NCBI GenBank assembly: GCA_030840415.1 | Contig: JAVEEO010000345.1 | Coordinates: 1-8,494 of the forward strand | Length of the DNA stretch: 8,494 bases | Source of the DNA: Pseudonocardiales bacterium | Lineage (GTDB): Bacteria > Actinomycetota > Actinomycetes > Mycobacteriales > Jatrophihabitantaceae | Direction: 5' to 3' | Shown here: piece after piece, positions 1-6,345 of the stretch | How positions within the stretch are numbered: position 1 is the stretch's first letter | How the letters are laid out: every line of letters starts with the position of its first letter | Translations under genes and position numbers: made by a program | Notes under the pieces: generated by a model | What the model was told of the DNA's origin: nothing | The model's input: only the letters and a program-made list of their open reading frames with translations | The model's database searches: none

Positions 1-1
1 G

Positions 2-811
2 ATGATCATCATCGCGCTGGGGGCGGTGGTCGGCTGGCTGGTCTACAACCCGCTGCTGGCGATCCTCAAGCAGCCGTACTGCAACATCCCCTACGAGCAC
101 CGACTGGGCGCGCTGAACCAGAGCGCCGAGCAGTGCAAGCTGCTGTTCCGGGCGCCGCTGGACGGCTTCACGATCCGGCTCAAGGTCTCGGTGGTGGCCG
201 GGGCCGTGCTCACCGCCCCGCTGTGGCTCTACCAGCTGTGGGCCTTCGTCACCCCGGGCCTGCGCCGCCACGAGAAGCGCTGGACGGTCGCCTTCGTCGC
301 GGCCTCCACCATCCTGTTCGCGGTGGGCATGGGGCTGGCCTACTTCACGCTGTACAAGGGCCTGGACGTGCTGATCACCCAGGCCGGCAGCGGCACCCAG
401 GCCGGCCTGGATGTCACGTACTACATCTCGTTCGTGATCCTGATGCTCACCGTGTTCGGCGCCTCCTTCGAACTGCCGCTGCTGATCGTGATGCTCAACG
501 CCGTCCGGGTGCTGCCGTTCTCGCTGCTCAAGCGCGGCCAGCGGATCGGCATCTTCCTGATCTTCCTGTTCGCCGGCGTGGCCACCCCGTCGACCGACCC
601 GTTCACCATGACCGCGATGGCCCTGCCGATGTGCCTGCTGTTCGAGCTCGCGGTGCTCTGGTGCTTCCTGCACGACCGGCGGCGGGCCCGGCGCGAGGCG
701 GCGGCCGAGGCCGAGCAACTGCCCGACGACGTGGCCTCGACGGTGGACCCGCTTCCCGAGCGGCTGCCCGACGAGTCGCGGCAGGGAACCGGGTGGAGCG
801 AGCTGCCCTGA
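2..811 (+). CDS. tatC: Sec-independent (twin-arginine) translocase subunit TatC, 5'-truncated by window edge
   Basis: TatC is the multi-spanning membrane receptor of the Tat pathway; with TatA/TatB it exports folded proteins bearing twin-arginine signals. The visible 269 residues include the TatC block around residues 65-93 (APLWLYQLWAFVTPGLRRHEKR), the FGASFELPLLIVML segment (about 150-163) with the conserved Glu, and the late RxGIFLIFLFAGVATPSTDP segment (about 181-199), with hydrophobic helices between them. The frame is open to the first base, and family members start some 20 residues earlier (the cytoplasmic E-H-L-x-E-L-R region is missing), so the ATG at 2 is probably internal and the true start lies left of the window. 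The C-terminal tail from about residue 225 is charged, Ala/Glu/Pro-rich and cytoplasmic. In related genomes tatA and pafBC lie directly upstream. The 60-bp gap to the next gene holds a separate promoter, so the transporter need not be co-transcribed. Confidence 0.95.
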   Translation: MIIIALGAVVGWLVYNPLLAILKQPYCNIPYEHRLGALNQSAEQCKLLFRAPLDGFTIRLKVSVVAGAVLTAPLWLYQLWAFVTPGLRRHEKRWTVAFVAASTILFAVGMGLAYFTLYKGLDVLITQAGSGTQAGLDVTYYISFVILMLTVFGASFELPLLIVMLNAVRVLPFSLLKRGQRIGIFLIFLFAGVATPSTDPFTMTAMALPMCLLFELAVLWCFLHDRRRARREAAAEAEQLPDDVASTVDPLPERLPDESRQGTGWSELP

Positions 812-842
812 TCCGGCGGCCCGGGCACACCGGCGGACCGGC

Positions 843-865
843 CTGTCAGTGCCGTCAGGCACGAT
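843..865 (+). promoter_or_regulatory. Putative PafBC-dependent (RecA-NDp) DNA-damage promoter
   Basis: The sequence reads cTGTCAGTG (843-851), exactly 8 nt, then CACGAT (860-865). The published mycobacterial RecA-independent damage promoter is tTGTCRgtg-N8-TAnnnT, bound by PafBC. Here 8 of 9 positions of the upstream block match, the spacer is exact, and the -10 keeps the A and final T but has C for the first T. The GTG start of the MFS gene begins 7 nt after the -10 ends, so the transcript would be leaderless. Motif match seen directly; function inferred. Confidence 0.68.
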
Positions 866-871
866 GGGGAG

Positions 872-2377
872 GTGTCGACTTCCACCACGCACGGCTCCGC
901 GGACCGCTCACCGACCGCCGATGACGGCTTCACCCCGGATCCGAACCGCTGGAAGGCACTGGCGGTCTGCCTGATCGGCGGCGCGATGGTGCTGCTGGAC
1001 GTCTCGATCGTCAACGTGGCGCTGCGCTCAATCAGCGTGGGCCTGCACGCCTCCGGCGATGCCATCCAGTGGGTGCTGTCGGGTTACTCGCTGACCTTCG
1101 GACTGCTGCTGGTACCGGCCGGCCGGCTCGGTGACGCCCGGGGCCGACGGCGGCTGTTCATCTTCGGCATGTTGGCCTTCACGTTCGCCAGCGTGCTGTG
1201 CGGGGCGGCGCCGAACGCCACCTGGCTGGTGATCGCCCGGCTGACCCAGGGGCTGGCCGCGGGCCTGCTGACGCCCCAGATCAGCGCGCTGATCCAGCAA
1301 CTGTTCCGGGGCCGCGAGCGCGGCAAGGCGTTCGGGCTGTTCGGTGCCATGGTCGGCATCTCGACCGCGCTGGGCCCGGTGATCGGCGGCCTGCTCATCC
1401 AGATCTTCGGCGAGTCCGAGGGCTGGCGCTTCGTGTTCTTCGTCAACCTTCCGATCGGCCTGATCGCGGTGCCGTTCGCGATGCGGCTGCTGCCGCCGGC
1501 CACCGCCGAGCAGCGGGGCCAGCAGCACGACCTGGATCCGGTTGGGGTGCTGCTGCTCGGCGCCGGCGTGGTGGTGCTGCTGCTGCCGTTCGTGCAGGAG
1601 CAGCAGTGGAAGGGCAACGCCAAGTGGCTGCTGCTGCCGCTGGCCGCGCTGCTGCTGGCCGCCTTCCTGGCCTGGGAGGTGCGCTACCGAAACCGCGGCC
1701 GGGAGGCCCTGGTGGACCTCACCCTGTTCCACCGCCGATCGTTCTCCTTCGGCAGTTCGATGATCACCGTCTACTTCGCCGGCTTCACCTCGCTGTTCTT
1801 CGTCCTGACCCTGCTCCTGCAGTTCGGGCTGGGGTACTCGGCGCTGCTGGCCGGCGTCGTCACACTGCCGTTCGCGATCGGTTCCGGGGTGGCGGCGGGG
1901 GTGTCGGGCCGGGTGGTGCACCGGTTCGGCCGCCGGCTGGTGCTCATCGGGTTGGGGCTGGTGGTGATCGGCTACCTCGGGGTGATCCTGGTGATCCGCG
2001 AGGTGCCGGCCTCGACCACCGGCTGGTCGCTGATCGCCCCGCTGCTGGTGGGTGGCATCGGCTCGGGCCTGGTGATCGCGCCGAACCAGACGCTGACGCT
2101 GTCGGAGGTGCCGGTGGCCCAGGGCGGCACCGCGGGTGGGCTGATCCAGGTGGGCCAGCGGATCGGGTCGGCGATCGGCATCGCCGCGGTCGGATCGGTG
2201 TTCTACGCCCAGTTGGCGGCCAGCCATGGCAGTTACAACCACGCGCTGCAAGGGGGGCTGCTGGTGGCGGTGCTGTTCCTGGTGGTGGCCCTGGTGCTGG
2301 CCGCCGGCGACCTGCTGCTGCGCGACCGGACCGGCGAGGCCGACCTGGCCGGCAAGGGCGCCCGGGCAGCCGCCTGA
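872..2377 (+). CDS. MFS drug-efflux transporter, DHA2 (EmrB/QacA) type, 14 TM
   Basis: This 501-residue inner-membrane protein is a proton-driven exporter of the 14-helix drug:H+ antiporter family; the substrate cannot be read from sequence. Visible motifs are the DHA2 signature LLDVSIVNVAL (41-51, membrane Asp43), MFS motif A GRLGDARGRRR (84-94), the antiporter motif C region GISTALGPVIGG (162-173), and a late QGGTAGGLIQVGQRIGSAIG stretch typical of EmrB/QacA proteins. A hydrophilic N-terminus (1-27) precedes helix 1 and the C-terminus is short. The GTG at 872 is chosen because no in-frame start lies between it and tatC, the next start falls inside helix 1, and a -10-like hexamer ends 6 nt before it; the purine run GGGGAG touches the start and is too close to act as a normal ribosome site. 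The upstream PafBC-type promoter suggests induction by DNA damage. No EmrA- or TetR-like partner is adjacent. Confidence 0.92.
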   Translation: MSTSTTHGSADRSPTADDGFTPDPNRWKALAVCLIGGAMVLLDVSIVNVALRSISVGLHASGDAIQWVLSGYSLTFGLLLVPAGRLGDARGRRRLFIFGMLAFTFASVLCGAAPNATWLVIARLTQGLAAGLLTPQISALIQQLFRGRERGKAFGLFGAMVGISTALGPVIGGLLIQIFGESEGWRFVFFVNLPIGLIAVPFAMRLLPPATAEQRGQQHDLDPVGVLLLGAGVVVLLLPFVQEQQWKGNAKWLLLPLAALLLAAFLAWEVRYRNRGREALVDLTLFHRRSFSFGSSMITVYFAGFTSLFFVLTLLLQFGLGYSALLAGVVTLPFAIGSGVAAGVSGRVVHRFGRRLVLIGLGLVVIGYLGVILVIREVPASTTGWSLIAPLLVGGIGSGLVIAPNQTLTLSEVPVAQGGTAGGLIQVGQRIGSAIGIAAVGSVFYAQLAASHGSYNHALQGGLLVAVLFLVVALVLAAGDLLLRDRTGEADLAGKGARAAA

Positions 2378-2401
2378 GTCCATCCCTTCGCCTCGGGGAC
2401 T
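2377..2401 (+). terminator. Weak candidate terminator hairpin after the MFS gene
   Basis: AGTCC (2377-2381) pairs with GGACT (2397-2401). After a 2-nt bulge, CC can pair with GG, closing a loop of about 9 nt. It begins at the last base of the MFS stop codon and ends next to the LexA-like box. No T-run follows, which is common in high-GC actinobacteria, so this is only a tentative call. Confidence 0.3.
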
Positions 2402-2406
2402 AGTAT

Positions 2407-2422
2407 TCGACACTGTGTTCGA
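2407..2422 (+). promoter_or_regulatory. LexA-type SOS box
   Basis: TCGACACTGTGTTCGA matches the actinobacterial/Gram-positive SOS consensus TCGAAC-N4-GTTCGA at 10 of 12 defined positions: the right half is perfect, the left half has CA for AC. It lies one base before the -10 hexamer TAGACT (2424-2429), inside the expected -35/-10 spacer, an ideal place for repression by LexA. The local A+T richness of 2401-2430 stands out against the surrounding GC. Box seen; LexA control inferred. Confidence 0.65.
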
Positions 2423-2423
2423 T

Positions 2424-2429
2424 TAGACT
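2424..2429 (+). promoter_or_regulatory. -10 element TAGACT of the SOS-like small-ORF operon
   Basis: TAGACT fits TAnnnT. The six bases tcggac separate it from the ATG at 2436, the same spacing as at helY, so a leaderless mRNA starting at that ATG is expected. There is no recognisable -35; the LexA-like box occupies the spacer. Confidence 0.6.
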
Positions 2430-2435
2430 TCGGAC

Positions 2436-2483
2436 ATGGGTCAGCGAGCGCAGAACAGGGCCCCGGGCGGTGAGGTCCGGTGA
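2436..2483 (+). CDS. 15-residue leader-type small ORF
   Basis: The ATG at 2436 is the first start codon after the TAGACT -10 and would be the 5' end of the transcript. It encodes 15 residues, MGQRAQNRAPGGEVR, then TGA at 2481-2483. The peptide is basic with no recognisable domain. The last codons contain the GTG start of the next ORF in a 4-base GTGA overlap, the classic arrangement for translational coupling or re-initiation. It may be a leader that loads ribosomes for the 58-residue ORF, or the remnant of a longer N-terminus separated by a frameshift; the sequence alone cannot decide. Coding status rests on promoter placement and the overlap only. Confidence 0.4.
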   Translation: MGQRAQNRAPGGEVR

Positions 2484-2656
2484 CCGCGCCGGTGCCGGAT
2501 CGGGCAGTCAACCGCCGCCGACGGGCGGTGACGGCCCGCTCGGCCACCTTCGATCCGGTGGACCACGGCTGGTCGGAGTTGGTGGTGCTGCTGCCCAGCA
2601 CCGATGCCGCCACCGTCCTGCTGCTGTGCGAGGAGGCCGCCGAGCGGGCCGGTTGA
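2480..2656 (+). CDS. 58-residue hypothetical small protein in a putative SOS-regulated unit
   Basis: GTG 2480 overlaps the preceding stop (GTGA), with a weak GAGG (2472-2475) 4 nt upstream. The 58-residue product has a basic N-terminal part (four consecutive Arg at 12-15, Arg20), then TFDPVDHGW and a hydrophobic segment ELVVLLPS...ATVLLLCEEAAERAG (33-58) that looks like a strand followed by an amphipathic helix rather than a membrane span. I do not recognise the family. Composition is codon-like, with G/C third positions, arguing for a real gene. It lies between a LexA-type box and a strong hairpin, and ends 50 bp before helY, so it is its own short transcription unit. By position and regulation it could be an SOS-induced checkpoint or regulatory peptide, but no function is claimed. 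GTG 2492 is an alternative start. Confidence 0.5.
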   Translation: MTAPVPDRAVNRRRRAVTARSATFDPVDHGWSELVVLLPSTDAATVLLLCEEAAERAG

Positions 2657-2665
2657 GCGGTCGGC

Positions 2666-2692
2666 GGCTGCCGCGAGTCGCTCGCGGTGGCC
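2666..2692 (+). terminator. 12-bp stem-loop between the small ORFs and helY; terminator or operator
   Basis: GGCTGCCGCGAG (2666-2677), loop TCG (2678-2680), CTCGCGGTGGCC (2681-2692). The inner seven pairs are perfect CCGCGAG/CTCGCGG, followed by two G-U pairs and three G-C pairs. It starts 9 nt after the stop of the 58-codon ORF, a good place for a terminator, though no T-run follows. It also ends two bases before the helY -10 (2695), so it covers the helY spacer/-35 region and could instead bind a regulator. Confidence 0.5.
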
Positions 2693-2694
2693 CG

Positions 2695-2700
2695 TACGCT
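2695..2700 (+). promoter_or_regulatory. -10 element TACGCT of helY, leaderless start
   Basis: TACGCT (TAnnnT) is followed by gagggt and then ATG 2707. The 6-nt spacing places the transcription start at the ATG itself. This fixes the helY start at 2707 rather than at upstream in-frame GTG codons such as 2470. Confidence 0.6.
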
Positions 2701-2706
2701 GAGGGT

Positions 2707-5625
2707 ATGTCCTCGCCGGCGCAGCAGTATGCCCAGTCTCGCCAGCGGGCGAAGTACCCGAAGGCAACGGAGTTCCAGGCCGACTACAGCTTCGATCTCG
2801 ACGATTTCCAGATCCAGGCATGCCAGGCGCTGGAGGACGGCTACGGTGTGCTGGTCTGCGCGCCCACCGGCGCGGGCAAGACGGTGGTCGGCGAGTTCGC
2901 GATCTACCTGGCGCTCGCGGTGGGGCAGAAGTGCTTCTACACCACACCCATCAAGGCGCTGTCCAACCAGAAGTACAACGACCTGCTGCAGCGCTACGGC
3001 CCGGCCAACGTCGGGCTGCTGACCGGCGACAACGCGATCAATCCGCACGCGCCGATCGTGGTGATGACCACCGAGGTGCTGCGCAACATGCTCTACGTGG
3101 GCAGCGAGGCGCTGGCCGGCCTGGGCTTCGTGGTGATGGACGAGGTGCACTACCTCGGGGACCGGTTCCGCGGCGCGGTCTGGGAAGAGGTGATCATCCA
3201 CCTGCCGGACTCGGTACGGCTGGTGTCGCTGTCGGCCACCGTGTCCAACGCCGAGGAGTTCGGCGACTGGCTGGTCGAGGTGCGCGGCGACACCCGGGTG
3301 ATCGTGCACGAGGAGCGGCCGGTGCCGCTGTGGCAGCACATGCTGGTCGGCAACCGGATGTTCGACCTGTTCGCCGAGAGCGCCGACCCCGCGCCGGGCG
3401 GCCCCGGTGAGGGCGCCGTGCACGATGCCGTCCGGGTCGACCCGACGCTGCTGCGCTACGTCCGGGAACGGCTGCGCACCACCGACCTGGCCAACTCCCG
3501 CCATTCCGGCGGCGGCCGGGACCGCTACCGCGGCGGCGGCCCGGGGCTGCGCTGGCGGCCACCGTCGCGTCCGGACGTCATCGCCCGGCTCGACCGGGAG
3601 GGGTTGCTGCCGGCGATCACCTTCCTGTTCAGCCGGGCCGGTTGCGACGCGGCCGTGCGGCAGTGCGTGGCCGCCAACCTGCGGCTGACCACCGACGACG
3701 AGCGCGAGGACATCCGACTGCTGGTGGAGAACCGGACCGCGAACCTGGCCGCCGAGGACCTCGACGTGCTCGGCTACTGGGAGTTCTCCGAGGGCCTGCA
3801 GCGGGGCATCGCCGCTCACCACGCCGGCATGATCCCGGCCTTCAAGGAGGTGGTGGAGGAGTTGTTCGTCCGCGGCCTGGTACGGGTGGTGTTCGCCACC
3901 GAGACGCTGGCGCTGGGCATCAACATGCCGGCCCGCACGGTGCTGCTGGAGCGGCTGGTCAAGTTCAACGGCGAGACGCACGCCGACCTGACCCCGGGGG
4001 AGTACACCCAGCTCACCGGCCGGGCCGGCCGCCGGGGCATCGACATCGAGGGCCACGCGGTGGTGCAGTGGAGCCCCGAGGTCGATCCGGCCCGGGTCGC
4101 CGGGCTGGCCTCGACCCGCACCTACCCGTTGCGCTCGTCGTTCCGGCCCTCCTACAACATGGCGATCAACCTGGTCTCCCAGGTGGGCCGCGACACCGCC
4201 CGCGCGCTGCTCGAGTCGTCCTTCGCCCAGTTCCAGGCCGACCGTTCGGTGGTCGGCCTGACCCGTCAGATCAGCCGCAACGACAAGGCGCTGGCCGACT
4301 TCGAGAACCGGATGCACTGCCATCTGGGGGACTTCGCCGAGTACCAGGAGCTGCGCCAGCGGATCTCCGAGCGGGAGAAGTCACTGACCCGCAAGGGGGT
4401 TTCCGACCGCCGGGCGGCGGTGGTCCAGTCGCTGGAGGCCCTCAAGGCCGGGGACGTGATCAGGATCCAGTCCGGACGGCGGGCCGGCCTGGCCGTGGTG
4501 GTGGACCCCGGCACCTCGCCGATCGCCGACCCGCGACCACTGGTGGTGACCGAGGACCGCTGGTCGGGGCCGGTCACCCCGCTGGACTTTCCGCACACCG
4601 TCGAGGTGCTCGGCCACCTGCCGATCTCCAAGCACTTCAACCACCGCAGCCCGGCCGCTCGCAAGGACGTCGCCTCCTCGATCCGCAATCTCCGGATCGC
4701 CGACCAGCCGGCGCACCGGCGGCGGGAGCGGGCCGGCGCAGCCGACGACCTCGAACTGGCCGGCCTGCGGGCGGGCCTGCGCGCCCATCCCTGCCACGGC
4801 TGCCACGACCGGGAGGAGCACGCCCGGTGGGCCGAGCGGGCCACCCGGCTGCGCCGGGAGAACGAGGCGTTGCGCGACCGGGCCGAGGGCCGGACCCATT
4901 CACTGTCGCGGACCTTCGACCGGGTGTGCGCGCTGCTCACCGAGCGCGGTTACATGAGCCCGGTGGTGGCCGACGGCGAGCACGGCTTCGGCACGGCCGG
5001 ACCGATCGCGGCGGAGCTGGGCACCGCGGAGCGGGTGACGACTGAACGGGCCGAGGCTGAACCGATCGACGCTGAGCCGGCAACTGCTGAGCCGGTTCTG
5101 GCTGAAACCATCACGACGGCAGGCCGGCAGCTGTCGCGGATCTGGTCGGAGTCGGACCTGCTGATCGCCGAATGCCTGCGCAGCGGTGCCTGGTCCGGGC
5201 TGAACGCCGCCGAGCTGGCCGGGGTCTGCTCGGCGATGGTCTACGAGGCCCGGCGGGACGAACCGACCGCGCCGAAGCTGCCCGGTGGCCCGCTGCGCGA
5301 GGCGCTGCGCGACACCCTGCGGCTGTGGGGCGAGATCAGCGAGCGGGAGGCCGCCCACCGGCTGCCGCTGTCGCGGGAACCGGACCTGGGCTTCGTCTGG
5401 GCCAGTTACCGGTGGGCCAAGGGTGACTCGCTGGACCGGGTGCTGAACTCGATGTCCGACGACGGCACCGGGTTGCCGGCCGGCGACTTCGTGCGCTGGA
5501 TGCGCCAGTTGCTCGACCTGCTCGAGCAACTGGCCCGGGCCGACGCAATCGATCCGGGCATCCGGGCCACCGCGGCGGCTGCCTGCACCGCGCTGCGGCG
5601 CGGCGTCATCGCCCAGCAGCTCTGA
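2707..5625 (+). CDS. helY: HelY: Ski2/Mtr4-like superfamily 2 ATP-dependent helicase with DSHCT domain
   Basis: A 972-residue cytoplasmic nucleic-acid helicase of the Ski2/Mtr4 class, orthologous by content and position to mycobacterial HelY; in vivo substrate uncertain (RNA or structured DNA). Motifs: Walker A APTGAGKT (52-59), TTPIKALSNQKY (79-90), TGD (106-108), DEVH box (145-148), SAT (176-178), an Arg/Gly-rich linker (266-280), motif IV region AITFLFSR (303-310), AHHAGM (370-375), TETLALGINMPA (398-409) and motif VI QLTGRAGRRG (435-444). A small barrel-like GDVIRIQSGRRAG stretch starts at 582, the HPCHGCHD Cys/His patch is at 694-701, and the C-terminal DSHCT domain runs from about 805. 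Residues 759-804 are a low-complexity insert with an A-E-P-x-x repeat, helping make it longer than the mycobacterial protein (about 900). Start at ATG 2707 is supported by the leaderless promoter and by the expected N-terminus; an extension to GTG 2470 would overlap both small ORFs. Confidence 0.95.
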   Translation: MSSPAQQYAQSRQRAKYPKATEFQADYSFDLDDFQIQACQALEDGYGVLVCAPTGAGKTVVGEFAIYLALAVGQKCFYTTPIKALSNQKYNDLLQRYGPANVGLLTGDNAINPHAPIVVMTTEVLRNMLYVGSEALAGLGFVVMDEVHYLGDRFRGAVWEEVIIHLPDSVRLVSLSATVSNAEEFGDWLVEVRGDTRVIVHEERPVPLWQHMLVGNRMFDLFAESADPAPGGPGEGAVHDAVRVDPTLLRYVRERLRTTDLANSRHSGGGRDRYRGGGPGLRWRPPSRPDVIARLDREGLLPAITFLFSRAGCDAAVRQCVAANLRLTTDDEREDIRLLVENRTANLAAEDLDVLGYWEFSEGLQRGIAAHHAGMIPAFKEVVEELFVRGLVRVVFATETLALGINMPARTVLLERLVKFNGETHADLTPGEYTQLTGRAGRRGIDIEGHAVVQWSPEVDPARVAGLASTRTYPLRSSFRPSYNMAINLVSQVGRDTARALLESSFAQFQADRSVVGLTRQISRNDKALADFENRMHCHLGDFAEYQELRQRISEREKSLTRKGVSDRRAAVVQSLEALKAGDVIRIQSGRRAGLAVVVDPGTSPIADPRPLVVTEDRWSGPVTPLDFPHTVEVLGHLPISKHFNHRSPAARKDVASSIRNLRIADQPAHRRRERAGAADDLELAGLRAGLRAHPCHGCHDREEHARWAERATRLRRENEALRDRAEGRTHSLSRTFDRVCALLTERGYMSPVVADGEHGFGTAGPIAAELGTAERVTTERAEAEPIDAEPATAEPVLAETITTAGRQLSRIWSESDLLIAECLRSGAWSGLNAAELAGVCSAMVYEARRDEPTAPKLPGGPLREALRDTLRLWGEISEREAAHRLPLSREPDLGFVWASYRWAKGDSLDRVLNSMSDDGTGLPAGDFVRWMRQLLDLLEQLARADAIDPGIRATAAAACTALRRGVIAQQL
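5056..5106 (+). repeat. 15-bp imperfect tandem repeat inside helY
   Basis: GCTGAR-led units begin at 5056, 5071, 5086 and 5101. The first three share GCTGA[A/G]CCG followed by six variable bases; the fourth is partial. They encode A-E-P-I-D, A-E-P-A-T, A-E-P-V-L, A-E-T. The stretch uses GCT, GAA, GCA, ACT and GTT codons that are rare in the rest of helY, suggesting a later expansion within a linker. Confidence 0.75.
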
Positions 5626-5647
5626 CAGCACCTGCGCGATCATCGGC

Positions 5648-5685
5648 CCGGTCCGCGAGCCGCTCGGCGGGTCACCGGGACCCGG
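5648..5685. terminator. Possible bidirectional terminator between convergent helY and the DinB gene
   Basis: In the 69-bp gap between the two stop codons, CCGCGAG (5653-5659) and CTCGgCGG (5663-5670) form a stem with a CCG loop and one bulged G. An alternative outer pairing, CCGGTCC (5648-5654) with GGGACCCGG (5677-5685), competes with it. The inner core resembles the hairpin upstream of helY. There is no T-run on either strand, so the call is moderate. Confidence 0.4.
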
Positions 5686-5694
5686 CGCCGGCGA

Positions 5695-6279
5695 TCACCC
5701 GGTCGCGGAGCGGGCCGCCGCCTCCAGCCGCTCGCGGTAACCGGACCAGTAGGCCTCGTCCAGCTCCGGCGTGCCGGCATTGCCGTTGCGCAATCCCGTT
5801 GCGCCATCGATCAATTCCCGAAGGATGTCGGCGTGCCCGGCATGCCGGTGGGTCTCGGTGGCCATGTGCATCAGCACCAGGTGCAAGGTCACCTCGCGGT
5901 GCTCGGGCGGCCACCAGGGCACCGCGCCGACCGCATCCAGCGGCAGTTGCTCGATCGTCTCGTCCGAGTGCCCCCAGCTGTGCCGGTACAGCTCGATGAT
6001 CTGCTGCCGGCTCTCCGACGCGGTGGCCCACATGTCCGCCCGGGGTTCGGCGTCGTTGTCGAGCCAGGGCAGCGGCAACGGGCTCGGCCGGCCGAACGTC
6101 TCGCCGAAGTAACCGAGTTCGACGCTGGCCACGTGCTTGACCAGGCCCAGCAGGTTGGTGCCGGTCGGGGTCATCGGCCGGCGGGCGTCGTACTCGGACA
6201 GGCCCTCCAACTTCCACAGCAGCGCCTCGCGGCCCCGCTGCAGGTAGCGGTGCAGGTCATGCTTCGCGGTATCAACCAT
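5695..6279 (-). CDS. DinB-family protein (DUF664 / DinB_2-like four-helix bundle)
   Basis: A 194-residue cytoplasmic protein of the DinB/YfiT-like metal-dependent superfamily; many actinobacterial members are thought to be thiol (mycothiol)-S-transferases, but the substrate of this one is unknown. The family name comes from damage-inducible B. subtilis dinB; it is unrelated to polymerase IV. The metal-binding layout is visible: LVKHVASVELGYF (His49) and the ATETHRHAGHADILRELIDG segment (140-159; His144, His146, His149), which is the DUF664 hallmark, plus WWPPE in the middle. The ATG at 6279 is preferred over the upstream ATG at 6303 because the family begins about here and a CAGGCT hexamer lies 6 nt before it. 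It follows the exonuclease on the same strand with a 66-bp gap, so it may be partly co-transcribed, and it converges with helY. Confidence 0.88.
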   Translation of the reverse strand: MVDTAKHDLHRYLQRGREALLWKLEGLSEYDARRPMTPTGTNLLGLVKHVASVELGYFGETFGRPSPLPLPWLDNDAEPRADMWATASESRQQIIELYRHSWGHSDETIEQLPLDAVGAVPWWPPEHREVTLHLVLMHMATETHRHAGHADILRELIDGATGLRNGNAGTPELDEAYWSGYRERLEAAARSATG

Positions 6280-6285
6280 GCCGGC

Positions 6286-6291
6286 AGCCTG
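6286..6291 (-). promoter_or_regulatory. Possible -10 (CAGGCT) of the DinB-family gene
   Basis: On the minus strand CAGGCT is followed by gccggc and ATG 6279. It keeps the A and final T of TAnnnT and the 6-nt leaderless spacing of the neighbours, but the first base is C. It is the weakest of the promoters called here. Confidence 0.35.
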
Positions 6292-6345
6292 GCACAACCT
6301 CACGGCCGGCGGCGTGCGAGCTCGGTCCAGCGGCGGTGTCGCCGG

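Noticed and set aside
812..842. Terminator between tatC and the MFS gene
   Set aside because: Only a 4-bp CCGG stem and a direct CCGGCGG repeat are present; no convincing hairpin.
2407..2429. Reading the small-ORF promoter as a second PafBC site
   Set aside because: With the TAGACT -10 and an 8-nt spacer, only 6 of 9 upstream positions match; the LexA-type box explains the sequence better.
780..2580. Shared GWSEL string at the TatC C-terminus and in the 58-residue protein
   Set aside because: Five residues in unrelated contexts with different codons; chance.
2470..2706. 79-residue N-terminal extension of HelY from GTG 2470
   Set aside because: It overlaps the small ORFs and the strong hairpin, is Gly/Arg-rich without family match, and the leaderless promoter points to ATG 2707.
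2233..4323. Very long minus-strand open frame (696 codons) opposite helY
   Set aside because: Composition is Gln/His/Arg/Pro-rich with no domain, and it is opposite a fully motif-supported helicase; a high-GC shadow frame.
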